A stretch of 64,000 nt of DNA from Notospermus geniculatus (GCA_002633025.1 NMRB01000597.1:21765-85764); one strand, 5' to 3'; shown: positions 37,401 to 43,590, numbered from the stretch's first letter. Numbers and translations are program-made. Notes: generated from the letters alone by a model not told the origin.

Positions 37401-37848
37401 CATGAGACAGTAAGCCATGGTGCCTTGTACCTTGTTTCTTTCCAAGGGCAAGTAAAGACCCCATCCAAGTGAGGAACATGAGTAGCTTGAGATGGCCTCT
37501 TCCGTACTCACCAGGGCCAATAATGCTATCTATAGCTTCAGCCCTGATGGAAAAGTCTGATACAATACTCACAATTTGATATTTCGAAGTTCATACGTGC
37601 ACTTCCACTGATGGGAAAACAGAGCATTGTGTCAGACTGCATACTTTTTAATACTGTGTGTTCAGTCTTGCTCAATGTTTGGTGTTGGTTGGTCAGAACT
37701 TGTCAGAATTACTTCAATCTTATTCGATTTTACTTCGTTGATTTTCAGGTTTACTCAGAACTTGTCAGTATTCCGTCGCGATGTCAACGATTCGTTAAAG
37801 ACGCCCGGTCCAAATAATCTTGGAGTACAGAATGACATGATGAGCTAG
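4409..37848 (+). CDS. XPO7: Exportin-7 (RanBP16), 24-exon gene with exons 2-8 duplicated
   Basis: Exportin-7 is an importin-beta superfamily nuclear transport receptor that binds RanGTP and carries protein cargo between nucleus and cytoplasm. Coding exons: 4409-4423; 2-8 in two copies (separate entries); 9 19939-20085; 10 21856-22086; 11 23687-23925; 12 24451-24586; 13 25990-26063; 14 26834-26978; 15 27743-27899; 16 28468-28538; 17 30084-30172; 18 30968-31158; 19 33117-33331; 20 33843-33981; 21 35064-35224; 22 35956-36054; 23 36959-37086; 24 37749-37848. All have AG/GT borders and compatible phases. With one copy of exons 2-8 the CDS is 3294 nt, 1097 residues, against about 1087 in vertebrates. 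Family stretches include [74 protein letters not shown] and the terminal NDMMS. I am sure of identity; individual splice borders are inferred. Confidence 0.96.
4791..7075 (+). mobile_element. 5'-truncated CR1/jockey-type LINE with (AAG)n tail
   Basis: The element starts inside its endonuclease domain and ends after a short 3' UTR in an AAG trinucleotide tail (7053-7072), as expected of target-primed reverse transcription. The flanks share AACAT. Copy B holds the matching uninterrupted sequence near 12760-12775, so the insertion is specific to copy A. Confidence 0.85.
4855..6984 (+). CDS. Non-LTR retrotransposon reverse transcriptase ORF (EN-truncated)
   Basis: A 709-codon intact ORF in XPO7 intron 1. 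The reading frame enters from an upstream GLSDHD, the last catalytic motif of an apurinic-type endonuclease domain, so nearly all of that domain is missing. Reverse transcriptase motifs follow in order: [16 protein letters not shown] (about residue 361), [20 protein letters not shown] (about 416) and the catalytic FADDALLY (about 447). The C-terminal region [13 protein letters not shown] and [12 protein letters not shown] is typical of the CR1/L2/jockey group. The polymerase and tail regions have no stop, suggesting recent insertion. The host gene is on the same strand. Confidence 0.93.
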   Translation: MIVVDSDIHPVTPKSNPRIAHSFHKTDWDQIRTKTKSFGEKFMLEAPTRSVQENWNAFQGHMHLMLRTHVPHKRISGRLNVPWFNPHLRRLSRKKQRQFNKARKSGKKEDWASYRRTKKTTNAAYKHAERHFFHTKMSDALEKGNTKPFWRYIKSRKKDNNNVAPLLQNGILHSTPTEKAEILNDQFSSVFTVDKGDAIPQLMTPPTPPIEPLIIHDQGVLKLLQKVKVEKASGPDSIPNRLLLETSSQSTPVLSYIFRQSLHTGELPREWKDANVVPIYKKDSRNSAANYRPVSLTSVCCKLLEHIIVSHLMKHFQRNKTITSKQHGFRAGHSCVTQLISTVSHLMDFRNGNTQVDMIILDFSKAFDVVSHRKLLAKLAHYGVHGHLHKWIMSFLGGRTQQVLLEGRSSSPAPVLSGVPQGTCLGPILFLTYINDIVEGITSDLRLFADDALLYRPIRNHLDHLTLQKDLDHLSQWAKLWDMKFNPKKCYVMSIGNPKLPKSPHFYTLSSEVLQSVQHNPYLGVLLSDDLTFTTHIRKTVAKASRTLGFLIRNLRSCPRKLKEAAYVTMCRSTMEYAAQVWDPVPNSTDAMNLEKIQRRAARFVQGDYRRTSSVTNMLRDLNWEPLTCRRKNSRLTLFYQIINNTVSVDNLNLKPGRRGRYIMPRSNCELYRNSFVPNTIRDWNNTKIAAKDSSTSESFSTLLPRESY
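7361..7677. mobile_element. Fold-back MITE in XPO7 intron 1, copy A
   Basis: Arms from AAGGGGCTGTTCATTTTCGT to its complement at the right end. Arm pairing continues inward through GAATCTGAGTTGTGATCC and TTGCAAATTGCAG. It contains the hairpin MITE 7521-7629; the copy B version is 13431-13637, and a lone right arm lies at 8761-8810. Confidence 0.85.
7521..7629. mobile_element. Near-perfect 109-bp hairpin MITE, 6-bp TSD
   Basis: CAGGCCTTGCCGTTTGACGG ... reverse complement, almost fully palindromic with a one-base centre in ACAATAGAAATTCTATTGT. AAGGAT at 7515-7520 and 7630-7635. Confidence 0.9.
7973..11533 (+). CDS. XPO7: XPO7 exons 2-8, copy A
   Basis: Exons: 7973-8119, 8587-8680, 8833-8999, 9162-9239, 9799-9948, 10712-10912, 11414-11533, together 957 nt or 319 codons (residues 6-324 of the normal protein). 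They encode the importin-beta N-terminal (Ran-binding) region and the first HEAT repeats. Exon 2 begins and exon 8 ends in phase 0. Compared with copy B nearly all differences are synonymous. One replacement is seen, Val in copy A against Phe in copy B after GWFD in exon 4. At the exon 3/4 junction copy A reads AT-A A|GA and copy B AT-C C|GA, both Ile-Arg. Confidence 0.93.
9422..9682 (-). mobile_element. tRNA-derived SINE copy, XPO7 intron 5 (copy A)
   Basis: Reverse-complement copy with body and B-box (plus strand GGATTCGAACCC). It has an intact TTAA at 9597-9600, where the copy B homologue carries a MITE. Confidence 0.85.
12027..12407. mobile_element. Inverted-repeat element, copy A only
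   Basis: Termini CCGGCGCAGCCTTCGCGCGA ... TCGCGCGAAGGTTGCGCCGG. Copy B runs uninterrupted through CACATATTAGACATTG at about 19826-19840. Confidence 0.8.
13431..13637. mobile_element. Fold-back MITE, copy B, without nested hairpin
   Basis: Homologue of 7361-7677. The site of the nested hairpin is empty here (single AAGGAT at 13589-13594). Confidence 0.85.
14050..19373 (+). CDS. XPO7: XPO7 exons 2-8, copy B
   Basis: Exons: 14050-14196, 14662-14755, 15063-15229, 15395-15472, 16213-16362, 18429-18629, 19254-19373. Lengths, phases and splice sites are identical to copy A, and all seven exons are intact. Intron sequence is also homologous but differs by substitutions and by whole transposon insertions, including one holding an N gap. 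The block is followed by single-copy exon 9. Either copy alone gives a normal-length exportin; use of both would repeat 319 residues. It may be a real intragenic duplication, or two haplotypes placed in tandem by the assembler. Confidence 0.92.
15640..16114 (-). mobile_element. tRNA-derived SINE copy (copy B), split by a MITE
   Basis: Homologue of the 9422-9682 SINE. The body is at 15640-15812 and the tRNA-like head at 16045-16114, separated by a 232-bp TTAA-flanked element. Confidence 0.83.
15813..16044. mobile_element. piggyBac-type MITE, TTAA target site
   Basis: Perfect 12-bp terminal repeats AGATAATGTATC ... GATACATTATCT are flanked on both sides by TTAA (15809-15812 and 16045-16048), with further subterminal TCATTGTTTA inverted repeats. 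Copy A has a single TTAA at the homologous place. Confidence 0.88.
16618..17670. mobile_element. CAGGG MITE in copy B, contains assembly gap
   Basis: Termini CAGGGTCCCCGCCAG ... CTGGCGGAAACCCTG with AATAT duplicated outside. Copy A has only TTCATATCTTGTG here. A pogo-like repeat (CAGTCAGACCTCGTTAGTCC at 16660) lies within, followed by 16858-17611 N. Confidence 0.85.
16858..17611. other. Assembly gap
   Basis: Run of N inside a copy-B MITE. Long frames across it are artefacts. Confidence 0.99.
18108..18361. mobile_element. MITE with TA target site, copy B only
   Basis: Termini CAGTACAGGTCACAATTGAC and complement, flanked by TA. The interior repeats TTACGCG and GTAAGTTACG motifs on both strands. 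Absent at the matching point of copy A near 10645. Confidence 0.82.
19069..19181. mobile_element. Near-perfect 113-bp hairpin MITE, 6-bp TSD
   Basis: CAGGCCTTTCCGTTTGACAG ... complement, with the same centre as 7521-7629. GTAAAA at 19063-19068 and 19182-19187; copy A has a single GTAAAA at 11346-11351. Confidence 0.9.
19939..26063 (+). CDS. XPO7: XPO7 exons 9-13 (single copy)
   Basis: Exon 9 encodes [20 protein letters not shown], exon 10 [17 protein letters not shown] and [14 protein letters not shown], exon 11 [17 protein letters not shown] with the [15 protein letters not shown] end, exon 12 [11 protein letters not shown], exon 13 LSVFIGKI. All are central HEAT-repeat helices. Junction 11/12 splits an Arg codon (CG|G) and 13/14 splits an Ile codon (AT|A), which fixes the borders. 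The introns are filled with MITEs described separately. Confidence 0.93.
20643..21066. mobile_element. Fold-back element with GCGAAA-rich arms
   Basis: TACTGTAAAGCAGGAAAATT ... AATTATCTTGCTTTACAGTA. It contains a nested pogo-like MITE at 20737-20925. Confidence 0.8.
20737..20925. mobile_element. pogo/Tc1-like MITE, TA target site
   Basis: Termini CAGTAAAACCTCCGTTAGTG and GTATAATGAAC-type complement ending GGAGGTTCTACTG, flanked by TA. Interior GTGAACACCTCC repeats. Confidence 0.8.
21561..21790. mobile_element. TGACGTCA-bearing MITE with CACGTGA arms
   Basis: GTTCTGCGCTGACATCACAT ... TGTGACGTCACGTGAAGAAC. Second copy at 26463-26678 shares GCCAATATGGCGGCATCGTG. Confidence 0.75.
22112..22322. 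mobile_element. TGACGTCA-bearing MITE, ATAGAGG termini
   Basis: TATAGAGGAATCCCACTGAC ... GACGTCACGTGGGAAACCTC. Related copy in the opposite orientation at 35392-35641. Confidence 0.8.
22383..23098 (+). mobile_element. tRNA-derived SINE copy split by a 447-bp MITE
   Basis: Head with CCTAGTGGTTATC and GGTTCGAATCT to 22533, then the body resumes at 22981 (AGACCCCATCCAAGTGAGG) to about 23098. Confidence 0.85.
22534..22980. mobile_element. MITE, CAGGGTTTATGC termini, 6-bp TSD
   Basis: Terminal repeats CAGGGTTTATGC ... GCATAAACCCTG are flanked by TTGCAA at 22528-22533 and 22981-22986. The interior is T-rich with repeated GTCTTTAAAAGTC. It is nested in a SINE. Confidence 0.85.
24904..25377. mobile_element. 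AT-rich inverted-repeat element
   Basis: AGGCCAGACTTTTTTTATTT ... AAATAAAAAAGTCGGGCCT. Confidence 0.65.
25574..25913. mobile_element. MITE, TTAGGCAAAAAAA termini
   Basis: TAGGCAAAAAAAATAAAG ... TTTTTTTTGGCCTTA with GTTTCTTGTCC / GGACAAGAAAC inside. Second copy at 32753-33087. Confidence 0.8.
26463..26678. mobile_element. Second copy of the 21561-21790 MITE
   Basis: AGGTTCTTCACTGACATCAA ... TGACGTCACGTGAACAAC in XPO7 intron 13. Confidence 0.75.
26834..26978 (+). CDS. XPO7: XPO7 exon 14 with repeated donor region
   Basis: Encodes ITNLKYWG through [10 protein letters not shown] (residues about 600-648). The normal vertebrate-like end is NNHT followed by exon 15 SEHF, so the first GTAAGT (26979) is the expected donor. 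The last coding bases plus this donor are then repeated three more times at 42-bp spacing, and the frame stays open to 27125. Confidence 0.92.
26951..27118 (+). repeat. Four 42-bp tandem repeats spanning the exon 14 splice donor
   Basis: Four near-identical 42-bp units start at 26951, 26993, 27035 and 27077. Each encodes [14 protein letters not shown] (one unit has Arg for Thr) and each contains ACACA|GTAAGT. Because 42 is a multiple of three and no stop occurs inside the array, donors 2, 3 and 4 would add 14, 28 or 42 residues in frame before exon 15. Confidence 0.95.
27127..27360. mobile_element. TGACGTCA-bearing MITE, CAATAGAGCTTGTGCAG termini
   Basis: CAATAGAGCTTGTGCAG / CTGCACAAGCTCTATTG with GACGTC repeated in the interior. 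Immediately downstream of the exon 14 donor array. Decayed relatives lie at 28200-28340 and 34518-35001. Confidence 0.82.
27449..27700 (+). mobile_element. tRNA-derived SINE fragments in tandem
   Basis: The 3' body of the SINE (27449-27540) is followed immediately by a second partial body (27541-27700) starting at the GGGACAGTAAGCC segment. Neither has the tRNA head. Confidence 0.75.
27743..28538 (+). CDS. XPO7: XPO7 exons 15-16
   Basis: Exon 15 (27743-27899) encodes [18 protein letters not shown] and FEQFMLPLT. Its donor is ACAT|GTACAA, a weak match, and a MITE starts only about 30 bp downstream. Exon 16 (28468-28538) encodes [20 protein letters not shown], which differs from the vertebrate sequence at this place more than any other exon does. 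The split codon T|CG restores the frame and joins to [12 protein letters not shown]. Confidence 0.85.
27931..28197. mobile_element. MITE, TAGACAAATCCC family, beside the XPO7 exon 15 donor
   Basis: Inverted ends TAGACAAATCCCAAATT / AATTTGGGATTTGTCTGTA. It begins 31 bp after the exon 15 donor. Confidence 0.82.
28942..29595. other. Assembly gap in XPO7 intron 16
   Basis: Run of N between exons 16 and 17. No coding sequence needs to be lost here because the protein is continuous across it. Confidence 0.99.
30084..33981 (+). CDS. XPO7: XPO7 exons 17-20
   Basis: Exon 17 encodes [14 protein letters not shown] and ends in a split Ile codon (AT|T). Exon 18 gives [15 protein letters not shown] and [16 protein letters not shown]. 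Exon 19 gives [16 protein letters not shown] and [18 protein letters not shown]. Exon 20 gives [16 protein letters not shown] to EGLTAL, ending in G|AC for Asp. These are the most strongly conserved C-terminal HEAT repeats of the family. Confidence 0.93.
30543..30640 (-). mobile_element. tRNA-like sequence (tRNA-derived repeat or tRNA pseudogene)
   Basis: The minus strand has TGGCCTAGTGGTTAAGG (A-box), a long variable region and GTGGGTTCGGGTCC (B-box). The acceptor ends do not pair well, so a functional tRNA is unlikely. It lies in XPO7 intron 17. Confidence 0.5.
31262..31671. mobile_element. Inverted-repeat element, CAATCGACTTGTCTTTCTTG arms
   Basis: Arms pair with AGAAAGACAAGTCAGTTGAT. Second copy at 61196-61624 (GAAATGGCNGCCATTTTGAA centre). 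Confidence 0.78.
31680..31935 (+). mobile_element. tRNA-derived SINE copy
   Basis: Starts with a decayed head (GCTTAGCAAGCGGCAGG, CCGGTTCCAATTC in place of the B-box) and continues through the full body to AATCTAATACAAA. Confidence 0.82.
31949..32241. mobile_element. CAGGG MITE, 5-bp TSD GAACC
   Basis: Termini CAGGGTTTCCGCCAGAGGG ... TTCTGGCGGAAACCCTG, flanked by GAACC at 31944-31948 and 32242-32246. The AT-rich interior has runs of AAAAATTTTT. XPO7 intron 18. Confidence 0.9.
32458..32657. mobile_element. 200-bp MITE, TATAGAGGCCTTGCAA termini
   Basis: TATAGAGGCCTTGCAATGAC ... GTCATTTGCAAGGCCTCTAT, with TGACGTCA on both arms. Confidence 0.82.
32753..33087. mobile_element. Second TAAGGCAAAAAAA MITE, adjacent to XPO7 exon 19
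   Basis: Same interior as 25574-25913. It ends only 29 bp before the exon 19 start. Confidence 0.8.
33427..33602. mobile_element. Fold-back element, CACTACCGTGG-type arms
   Basis: TTTCTACTACCGTGGATTCC pairs with AGAATCCGTTGTAGTGGAAA. The arm motif recurs at the ends of the 48-kb minisatellite. XPO7 intron 19. Confidence 0.7.
34518..35001. mobile_element. Relative of 27127-27360, split by a TTAA-flanked MITE
   Basis: AATAGAGCTTCTGCCGATGA ... GAGCCACTGACAAGCTCTG, interrupted at 34725-34975. Confidence 0.75.
34725..34975. mobile_element. MITE, AGGAG...CTCCT termini, TTAA target
   Basis: AGGAGTTCGACGTCCAAGTT ... AACTTGGACGTCCAGCTCCT between TTAA at 34721-34724 and 34976-34979. Second copy at 41203-41452. 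Confidence 0.85.
35064..37848 (+). CDS. XPO7: XPO7 exons 21-24 and stop
   Basis: Exon 21 encodes [20 protein letters not shown], exon 22 [17 protein letters not shown], exon 23 [17 protein letters not shown] and [15 protein letters not shown], exon 24 [17 protein letters not shown] to NDMMS and TAG at 37846-37848. The C-terminal NDMMS is shared with vertebrate XPO7, so the C-terminus is complete. Two SINE copies sit in the last introns (36607-36893 and 37165-37565). Confidence 0.94.
35392..35641. mobile_element. TGACGTCA-bearing MITE, inverted relative of 22112-22322
   Basis: AATGGAGGTTTCCCACGTGA ... GTCAGTGGGATTCCTCTATA. Confidence 0.8.
36282..36569. mobile_element. CAGGG MITE, 5-bp TSD CCACC
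   Basis: Same termini and interior as 31949-32241. CCACC is duplicated at 36277-36281 and 36570-36574. XPO7 intron 22. Confidence 0.9.
36607..36893 (+). mobile_element. tRNA-derived SINE, best full-length copy
   Basis: The head carries an A-box (TAGCCTAGTGGTTAT) and a B-box (GGTTCGAATCT) spaced as in a tRNA gene. A constant body of about 220 bp follows (GGGACAGTAAGCCGTGGTGC, GACCCCATCCAAGTGAGGAA, CTTCGGCCCTGAT) and it ends near AATCTAACACAAA. It is transcribed, if at all, by RNA polymerase III. This copy is uninterrupted and can serve as the family reference. Confidence 0.88.
37165..37565 (+). mobile_element. tRNA-derived SINE copy interrupted by a fold-back MITE
   Basis: Head TAGCCTAGTGGTTATCAC and GGTTCGAATCC, interrupted at 37276-37379, then the body to 37565 in the last XPO7 intron. 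Confidence 0.83.
37276..37379. mobile_element. Fold-back MITE, 104 bp, CCAGG duplication
   Basis: Arms GGCCTGTTTC ... GAAACAGGCC with a palindromic interior (TGGTACC, TTAAGC). The 5-bp sequence CCAGG occurs at 37271-37275 and 37380-37384. Confidence 0.8.
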
Positions 37849-39171
37849 CAGCCGCTGGATATCCTTAGGTTCTCTATATAATTCCAGAGTGTCAGACATG
37901 AGAGGTTTATAGGGTGTGGTGATTTGAACGTTGAATGAGTTTTGTGGTGTGGGGTGGGTCATAACTTTGCCCAACCCTGGTCTCGTTAAGTAGGCCTACT
38001 GCAGCTGTCCTGCAAAGTGGTGCAATCAGTGGGGGATGCTGGAGTGACGTAATAGCTGAACTCTACTAGCTGTTATTTCTATAGGCCATGCCCCCACTGT
38101 TAACACTGAAATACTGCCTTTTCCATTGAAGGGTTGTGGTGTTTGGGTGCAGTGATACTGACGGACTGAGACTCCAGTCCTGTGTCTCATTAGAAATGAG
38201 GAACTGATATTCAAATGATGATTATTGGATTATGAAGCCAAATTTTGGCTGTCGGTCTGGTCGCTAGACCCAATATTTTCATGCCAGAAAAATATGTTTT
38301 ACAGTGAAAAATGCTGAAATAGTGAGAAGTTCAGAAGATTTATCTACTTAGTTAATAGTTGCTTGCCTTGAATATTTTGGGGTCTGCGTTTGTTTTGAAG
38401 ATAGAATGTGGCCATGATGTGATCCTTCTTACGTAATTCAACTACCTTGGAACAAAAATACTTATGCTTTAGCCATTCCACCACTGAAAATACAAAAGCC
38501 TGATTCTTACTTCTGTGGCAGTGTCATCCGCCGAAACGTTTTATGTCATGCGTAATGTCGCGATTCTGCCGTGCAAAACAACGAGTTTGCTCGGCAAATG
38601 TTTGCGTTGCATGCTTGCGATCGACGTTCTGCTATGACGTCATGACGTTACGCCTGACAGTCCGCAAACAGAATCTGCTTGAGTTTACTTCATTTCATCC
38701 TTTGTGCGCGTTGCGTTTCGATCTCACTTCAACAGGCTGCGCAAGTCAAAAAGTATGAATACACAAGCACATGACAGGCCCAGAACGTCCCGATAGTGCG
38801 TGACATTGCCGCAAGACGCCGGCGCTAAAGTATGAATGAATCAAGCTGAAGAAAAATGTTTGTCCCAGGGTTGGGGCCTAGACGGTATTCGGTACATGTC
38901 AGTCGGTAGGCCCTGATGTGGCTTGCTCAAGATTTCATAAAATGGGATGGGTCAGATTGGTCTTATTGAATGAATACACAGTGTTATGGCTGACACTGCA
39001 CTTTGTAAGTGTTGGTCTGTCGGCCCAGATACAGCGTAGTCAAAGTTCGCAAAAAAGTTGTCGCATTGAATACACATTGTCAGGGCCTACATAGCATTCT
39101 GTGTGTAGGCCTGCTGGGATCCTGATGCTGCATTTTCAAGGTCTCATGAAAAGCTTTACAGTAGGTCTCAA

Positions 39172-39327
39172 TGCAAATTCTGTGGCCCCATGCATGAATA
39201 GGATAACCCACATTTTCAAACCTTGGGAGATAATTACATATAAGAAAGAGTATAATGTGGTAGGGTCAATTTTGTCAATTTCACCAAATGTGGGTTATGC
39301 TGTTCATGCATGGGGCCACAGAATTAT
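39172..39327. repeat. Long-arm inverted repeat downstream of XPO7
   Basis: Arms of about 40 bp, from AATTCTGTGGCCCCATGCAT to its complement, pair almost perfectly across a loop of about 70 bp, 1.3 kb after the XPO7 stop. Confidence 0.8.
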
Positions 39328-39741
39328 ATTTAGCAGTTTGCTGCAAAGATCTTTGAAAGAAGGTTCACATGCATCCTCTATGGGCATTGTTTTGCTGGGT
39401 GTGTATGACAATATCCAAGGGTGCTTGCATGGGTATGAAATCATGTCGTGGTGGGTGGTCAGGTGAGTGTCCATGGACAGTCGAGGGGTGTGAGGTAAAT
39501 TTTTATATGTTTAATAGAATCTTTCTGTTATACCCTAGTTAAACTTCTAGATTATGGTTTGTTGGTTACGAGTCAGTAATAAATAAATAAAATCATGCGC
39601 GAAAAACACTTTCCGATAAAAGTTTCACAGTTTCGAAAGTTTGCGTGAATTTTGATTTAAATGAAGACATATACGACAGAGCATGGAAAATTAGATTCAC
39701 TCTAAAATAAGCCAGAGTTCTGGAATTGAAGGTAAACATAT

Positions 39742-40135
39742 GCTACGTTCACACACAATACGGATTTAAACCGAATTCCGAAGTGCGCATTCCGGAATTC
39801 GGTTTAGTCAGTGCACATTAAAAACCGTCAGTTCACACTAGCGTTACAATCCGATTCAGACCATAATCGGAACTAAACTGCGCCGTCTATGAACAGCAAT
39901 ATTAACTAAAGGGCAAACAGGTAACCACTGACCCAACTTCGTTGATTCGGATTAAACTGTTCAGACTACAATGTTATTGCGGATTAGGTGGTGCGCACTA
40001 GCTAGCACGGATTAACAACCGTACTTGTTAGTGCGGATCTAATCCGAACTAAAGGGTTTCTAGTGTGACCTCTTATTTCGAATCAAGGCGTTAGTACGGT
40101 TTAAGTCCGGATTAAACTGCTAGTGTGAACGCAGC
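39742..40135. mobile_element. Fold-back element, GCTACGTTCACAC arms
   Basis: GCTACGTTCACAC ... TAGTGTGAACGCAGC, with AAACCG/CGGATT motifs on both arms. Confidence 0.72.
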
Positions 40136-40403
40136 TATAGACATGTGCTGTGGGTTTCACGGGTGATAACACTAATCATAGTTCAGCTGTTTCTCTTCAA
40201 ATTCTGGTAACTTTATCACAAAGCTATGAAGGATTCGGTAAAATGATAATTTGACTGGTTCCTTATCCTGTCTCTGTCATGCATGTAGGTGTATAGATAG
40301 AGGATAAGACCAGTCAACTTATTTTTTTCACTCATACAGAGATTTGCATTCTTTCCATAATTGCTACTTTGTGCGAGACTAGACTAACTTGATATGCACA
40401 GAA

Positions 40404-40826
40404 CATTCGGAACGACCTGAGGCGAACTGCTTATCTATCCACTCGGCGGCGCATTTCCCCTCGGACACAAGTCCAAGGCAGCCATGTTGTTACCAACAAA
40501 CCCACGTGACCGACCGTGGGACTATTTTCGCCGAATTTTGGCCTGCTAAGATATCCAACCTTATTTCCTGGATAAGTTGAGGCATATTATATATAAACTT
40601 ACCGATATCTCACCCAATCTGCCAATTATTGATCAATAACGCAACGTTTTTGTGTGACCTATTTCGTTCATGCGCAGGATGTGATGAGGCGACCGCATCC
40701 AAAGCCACAGAAACTGAAGGCAATCACTGCGCATTCAAGATGGCTGCCTTGGAATTGTGTCCGAGGGGAAATGCGAGCCGTCACGGAAATTGCCGAGCAG
40801 TTGCCTTCGGAAGTTCCGAATGATGC
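40404..40826. mobile_element. Fold-back element, CATTCGGAAC arms
   Basis: CATTCGGAACGACCTGAGGC pairs with the right end. The inner segment CGCATTTCCCCTCGGACAC pairs with GTGTCCGAGGGGAAATGCG. Short ORFs here are products of the arms. Confidence 0.75.
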
Positions 40827-41202
40827 AGAGAATAGGCCATTATTCCTGTGCTGTGTAAGACTAGCCCAACTTTGACGTGTTAGACTGACAAGTATAGCGG
40901 TTTTGTCAGTAGACTGTGCTACATTCAGATTGTGCTTTGATATTTTTACTTATTTTTGCGTTTAACAAATACGAGGTCTTGAGCCTCTGCTCTTTTTTAC
41001 TTCTGGTTGTGTGATGGTGTCTCTGTACGCCAAAAAAGTAGTCCCCCGATCCTGAATATCATGGTGTCGCAATTTGTCTTACCTCGTTCCTATACTGCAT
41101 TACACATATGAATTACAATGGTCTTGGTACCGAAATACAGTTGACCCTCCTGGGTACAAGGTCATAATCCTTTGTGGTGAGTGATCAATTCAGAATCTTC
41201 AA

Positions 41203-41452
41203 AGGAATTTACGTCCAAGTTGTAAACAAACTGGTTTGTTTACAAACAGTGGCCAGCAAACTAGTTTTATTCCTTCGTGAAGGTGGCAGCACCAGTAGCG
41301 CCCCATGATCGTTAGACTGGTGCCCGGTCCAATGCAACTCATTCATGATATTCACGTCAGTACATATCACGGACAATAGGTGGCAGCACCGCAGGCGTCG
41401 CGTGGGTAGAGAACCAGTGAGTCAGTGTTTACAACTTGGACGTCCAGCTCCT
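41203..41452. mobile_element. Second copy of the TTAA-flanked 250-bp MITE
   Basis: Nearly identical interior (GGTGGCAGCACCAGTAGCGC). The right flank is TTAA; the left flank is mutated. Confidence 0.83.
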
Positions 41453-41689
41453 TTAAATCACCATTTCATTTTGATTCTCACCCCGGGTATCTCTAGAAAT
41501 GAATGATTCTCGTGTAAACAATTACGCTCGGCGCCAGTTTTGGAGTCGAGACTTGTGTAAGTTCAGGGTCCATATGTTGAACCACAGTGGACCCCTGAAC
41601 AACATTGTTTGTTTTTTGCAATAAACTCATTTTTGAATTAGAAATAAATGGTTGGATTTTGTAATTAAACATTTTGCCTACATCTGCTC

Positions 41690-42975
41690 CTCATTCTGCT
41701 TGAACCATTTTGCATAGGTACATCCCATTTTGCCTGCCTGAACCATTGTGCCGACTTGTACTCGCCATTTTGCCCGAACTATTTTGCCTACTTGTACTCC
41801 CTTTTTGCCTGAACCATTTTGCCTAGTTGTACTCCCCATTTTGCCTACCGGTATTTGTACTGCTCATTTTGTCTGAACCATTTTGCATACATGTACTCAC
41901 CATTTTGCATATGTACATGTACTCCCCATTTTGCCTACATGTACTCCCCATTTTGCCTGAACTTTTGCCTACCTATACTGCCCATTTTGCCTGAACCATT
42001 TGCATACATGTACTCACCATTTTGCCTGAACCATTTTGCGTATATGTACTCCCCATTTTGCGTACATGTACTCCCCATTTTGCCTGAACAATTTTGCCTA
42101 TCTATACTCACCATTTTCTCGAAATCATTTCGCATACATGTACTCCCCATTTTGCCTACTTCCCATCCTGCCTATATTCTCCATTTTGATGAACCATTTT
42201 GCCTACCAGTACTCCCCATTTTGCCTGAACCGTTTTGCAAACATGTACATGTACTCCCCATTTTGCATACGTGTACTCCCCATTTTGCCTACTCGTACTC
42301 CCCATTTTGCCTACTTCTGATCTTGCCTATATTCTCCATTTTGCCTGAACCATTTTGCGTATATGTACTCCACATTTTGCATAGTACTCCCCATTTTGCC
42401 TATATTCTCCATTTTGATGAACCATTTTGCCTACCAGTACTCCCCATTTTGCCTGAACCGTTTTGCAAACATGTACATGTACTCCCCATTTTGCATACGT
42501 GTACTCCCCATTTTGCCTACTCGTACTCCCCATTTTGCCTACTTCTGATCTTGCCTATATTCTCCATTTTGCCTGAACCATTTTGCGTATATGTACTCCA
42601 CATTTTGCATAGTACTCCCCATTTTGCCTATATTCTCCATTTTGATGAACCATTTTGCCTACCAGTACTCCCCATTTTGCCTGAACCGTTTTGCAAACAT
42701 GTACATGTACTCCCCATTTTGCATACGTGTACTCCCCATTTTGCCTACTCGTACTCCCCATTTTGCCTACTTCTGATCTTGCCTATATTCTCCATTTTGC
42801 CTGAACCATTTTGCGTATATGTACTCCACATTTTGCATAGTACTCCCCATTTTGCCTATATTCTCCATTTTGATGAACCATTTTGCCTACCAGTACTCCC
42901 CATTTTGCATACGTGTACTCCCCATTTTGCATACATGTACTCCCCATTTTGCCTGAACCATTTTGCCTACATGTA
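41690..42975. repeat. 1.3-kb minisatellite with 228-bp higher-order unit
   Basis: Basic motif TACTCCCCATTTTGCCTGAA with variants. From about 42173 a 228-bp compound unit recurs at 42401, 42629 and 42857 almost without change. 228 is a multiple of three, which explains the long open frame here. Confidence 0.92.
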
Positions 42976-43590
42976 GGGGAAGACAGGGCACAGTGGGTCG
43001 CGATTCTTCTTTTCCACGATTACTCAGAAATGAAGCAATGCAGGTTTATAAATGAGGTGCCAAATGGTAGAGGGGGATGTTGCCTACATATAACAACTAT
43101 TATCTTAATGCCAGCTGCTGCCAATTTCTCATAGGAGGCTCCGCAAAAAAAATTCCAAGTGACCCACTGTGCCCCAATAGCGGGGCACACTGGGTCACCA
43201 CCTGGGGCACAGTGAATCACCACATCAAAAAGTGAAAATATGAAGATCAACCTATGTAAATGGTAAGAAATATGTATTGTTGCAACGACTTACACTGTAA
43301 GGAAGCAACAGAAACATTCCAACTTCCATTGCACTCAGACAAAGCCCCCCGGAGCCTACATAAACCAACCAAAAACAATACTAGTAGTTCTCCTCAAGGT
43401 AAAAATAATTCTACCCAGTGAAATATTGCTTAGTTGATTCAAACATCTACCATAACTTTCATTGCATTTCAACATCTATAGTGAGGAGTGAGGTGATCTT
43501 GATGGCTGAAATAGACCTGGGCACAGTGAGTGACCACTTGGGTGACAAATGTAGTGGCCCACTGTGCCCCATCCCACTGTGGGCAAGTTG
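42975..43590. mobile_element. Element rich in GGGGCACAGTGGGTC
   Basis: AGGGCACAGTGGGTCGCGAT at the left and GGCCCACTGTGCCCCATCCC at the right, with the same motif on both strands inside. Confidence 0.6.

Larger units (their letters stand above)
37849..41690. other. XPO7 3' region and intergenic repeats
   Basis: Holds the 3' UTR (an AATAAATAAATAAA cluster near 39578-39593 is one candidate end), the inverted repeat at 39172-39327 and fold-back elements. I see no further gene. Confidence 0.5.

Noticed and set aside
40389-40875. Short frames with ATGGCTGCC start context, first-exon like
   Set aside because: The sequence is the two arms of a fold-back element (40404-40826).
41819-42976. 385-codon open frame rich in Pro, Ile, Leu, Cys and Phe
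   Set aside because: It is the minisatellite read in one frame; both strands stay open because the repeat unit is a multiple of three.
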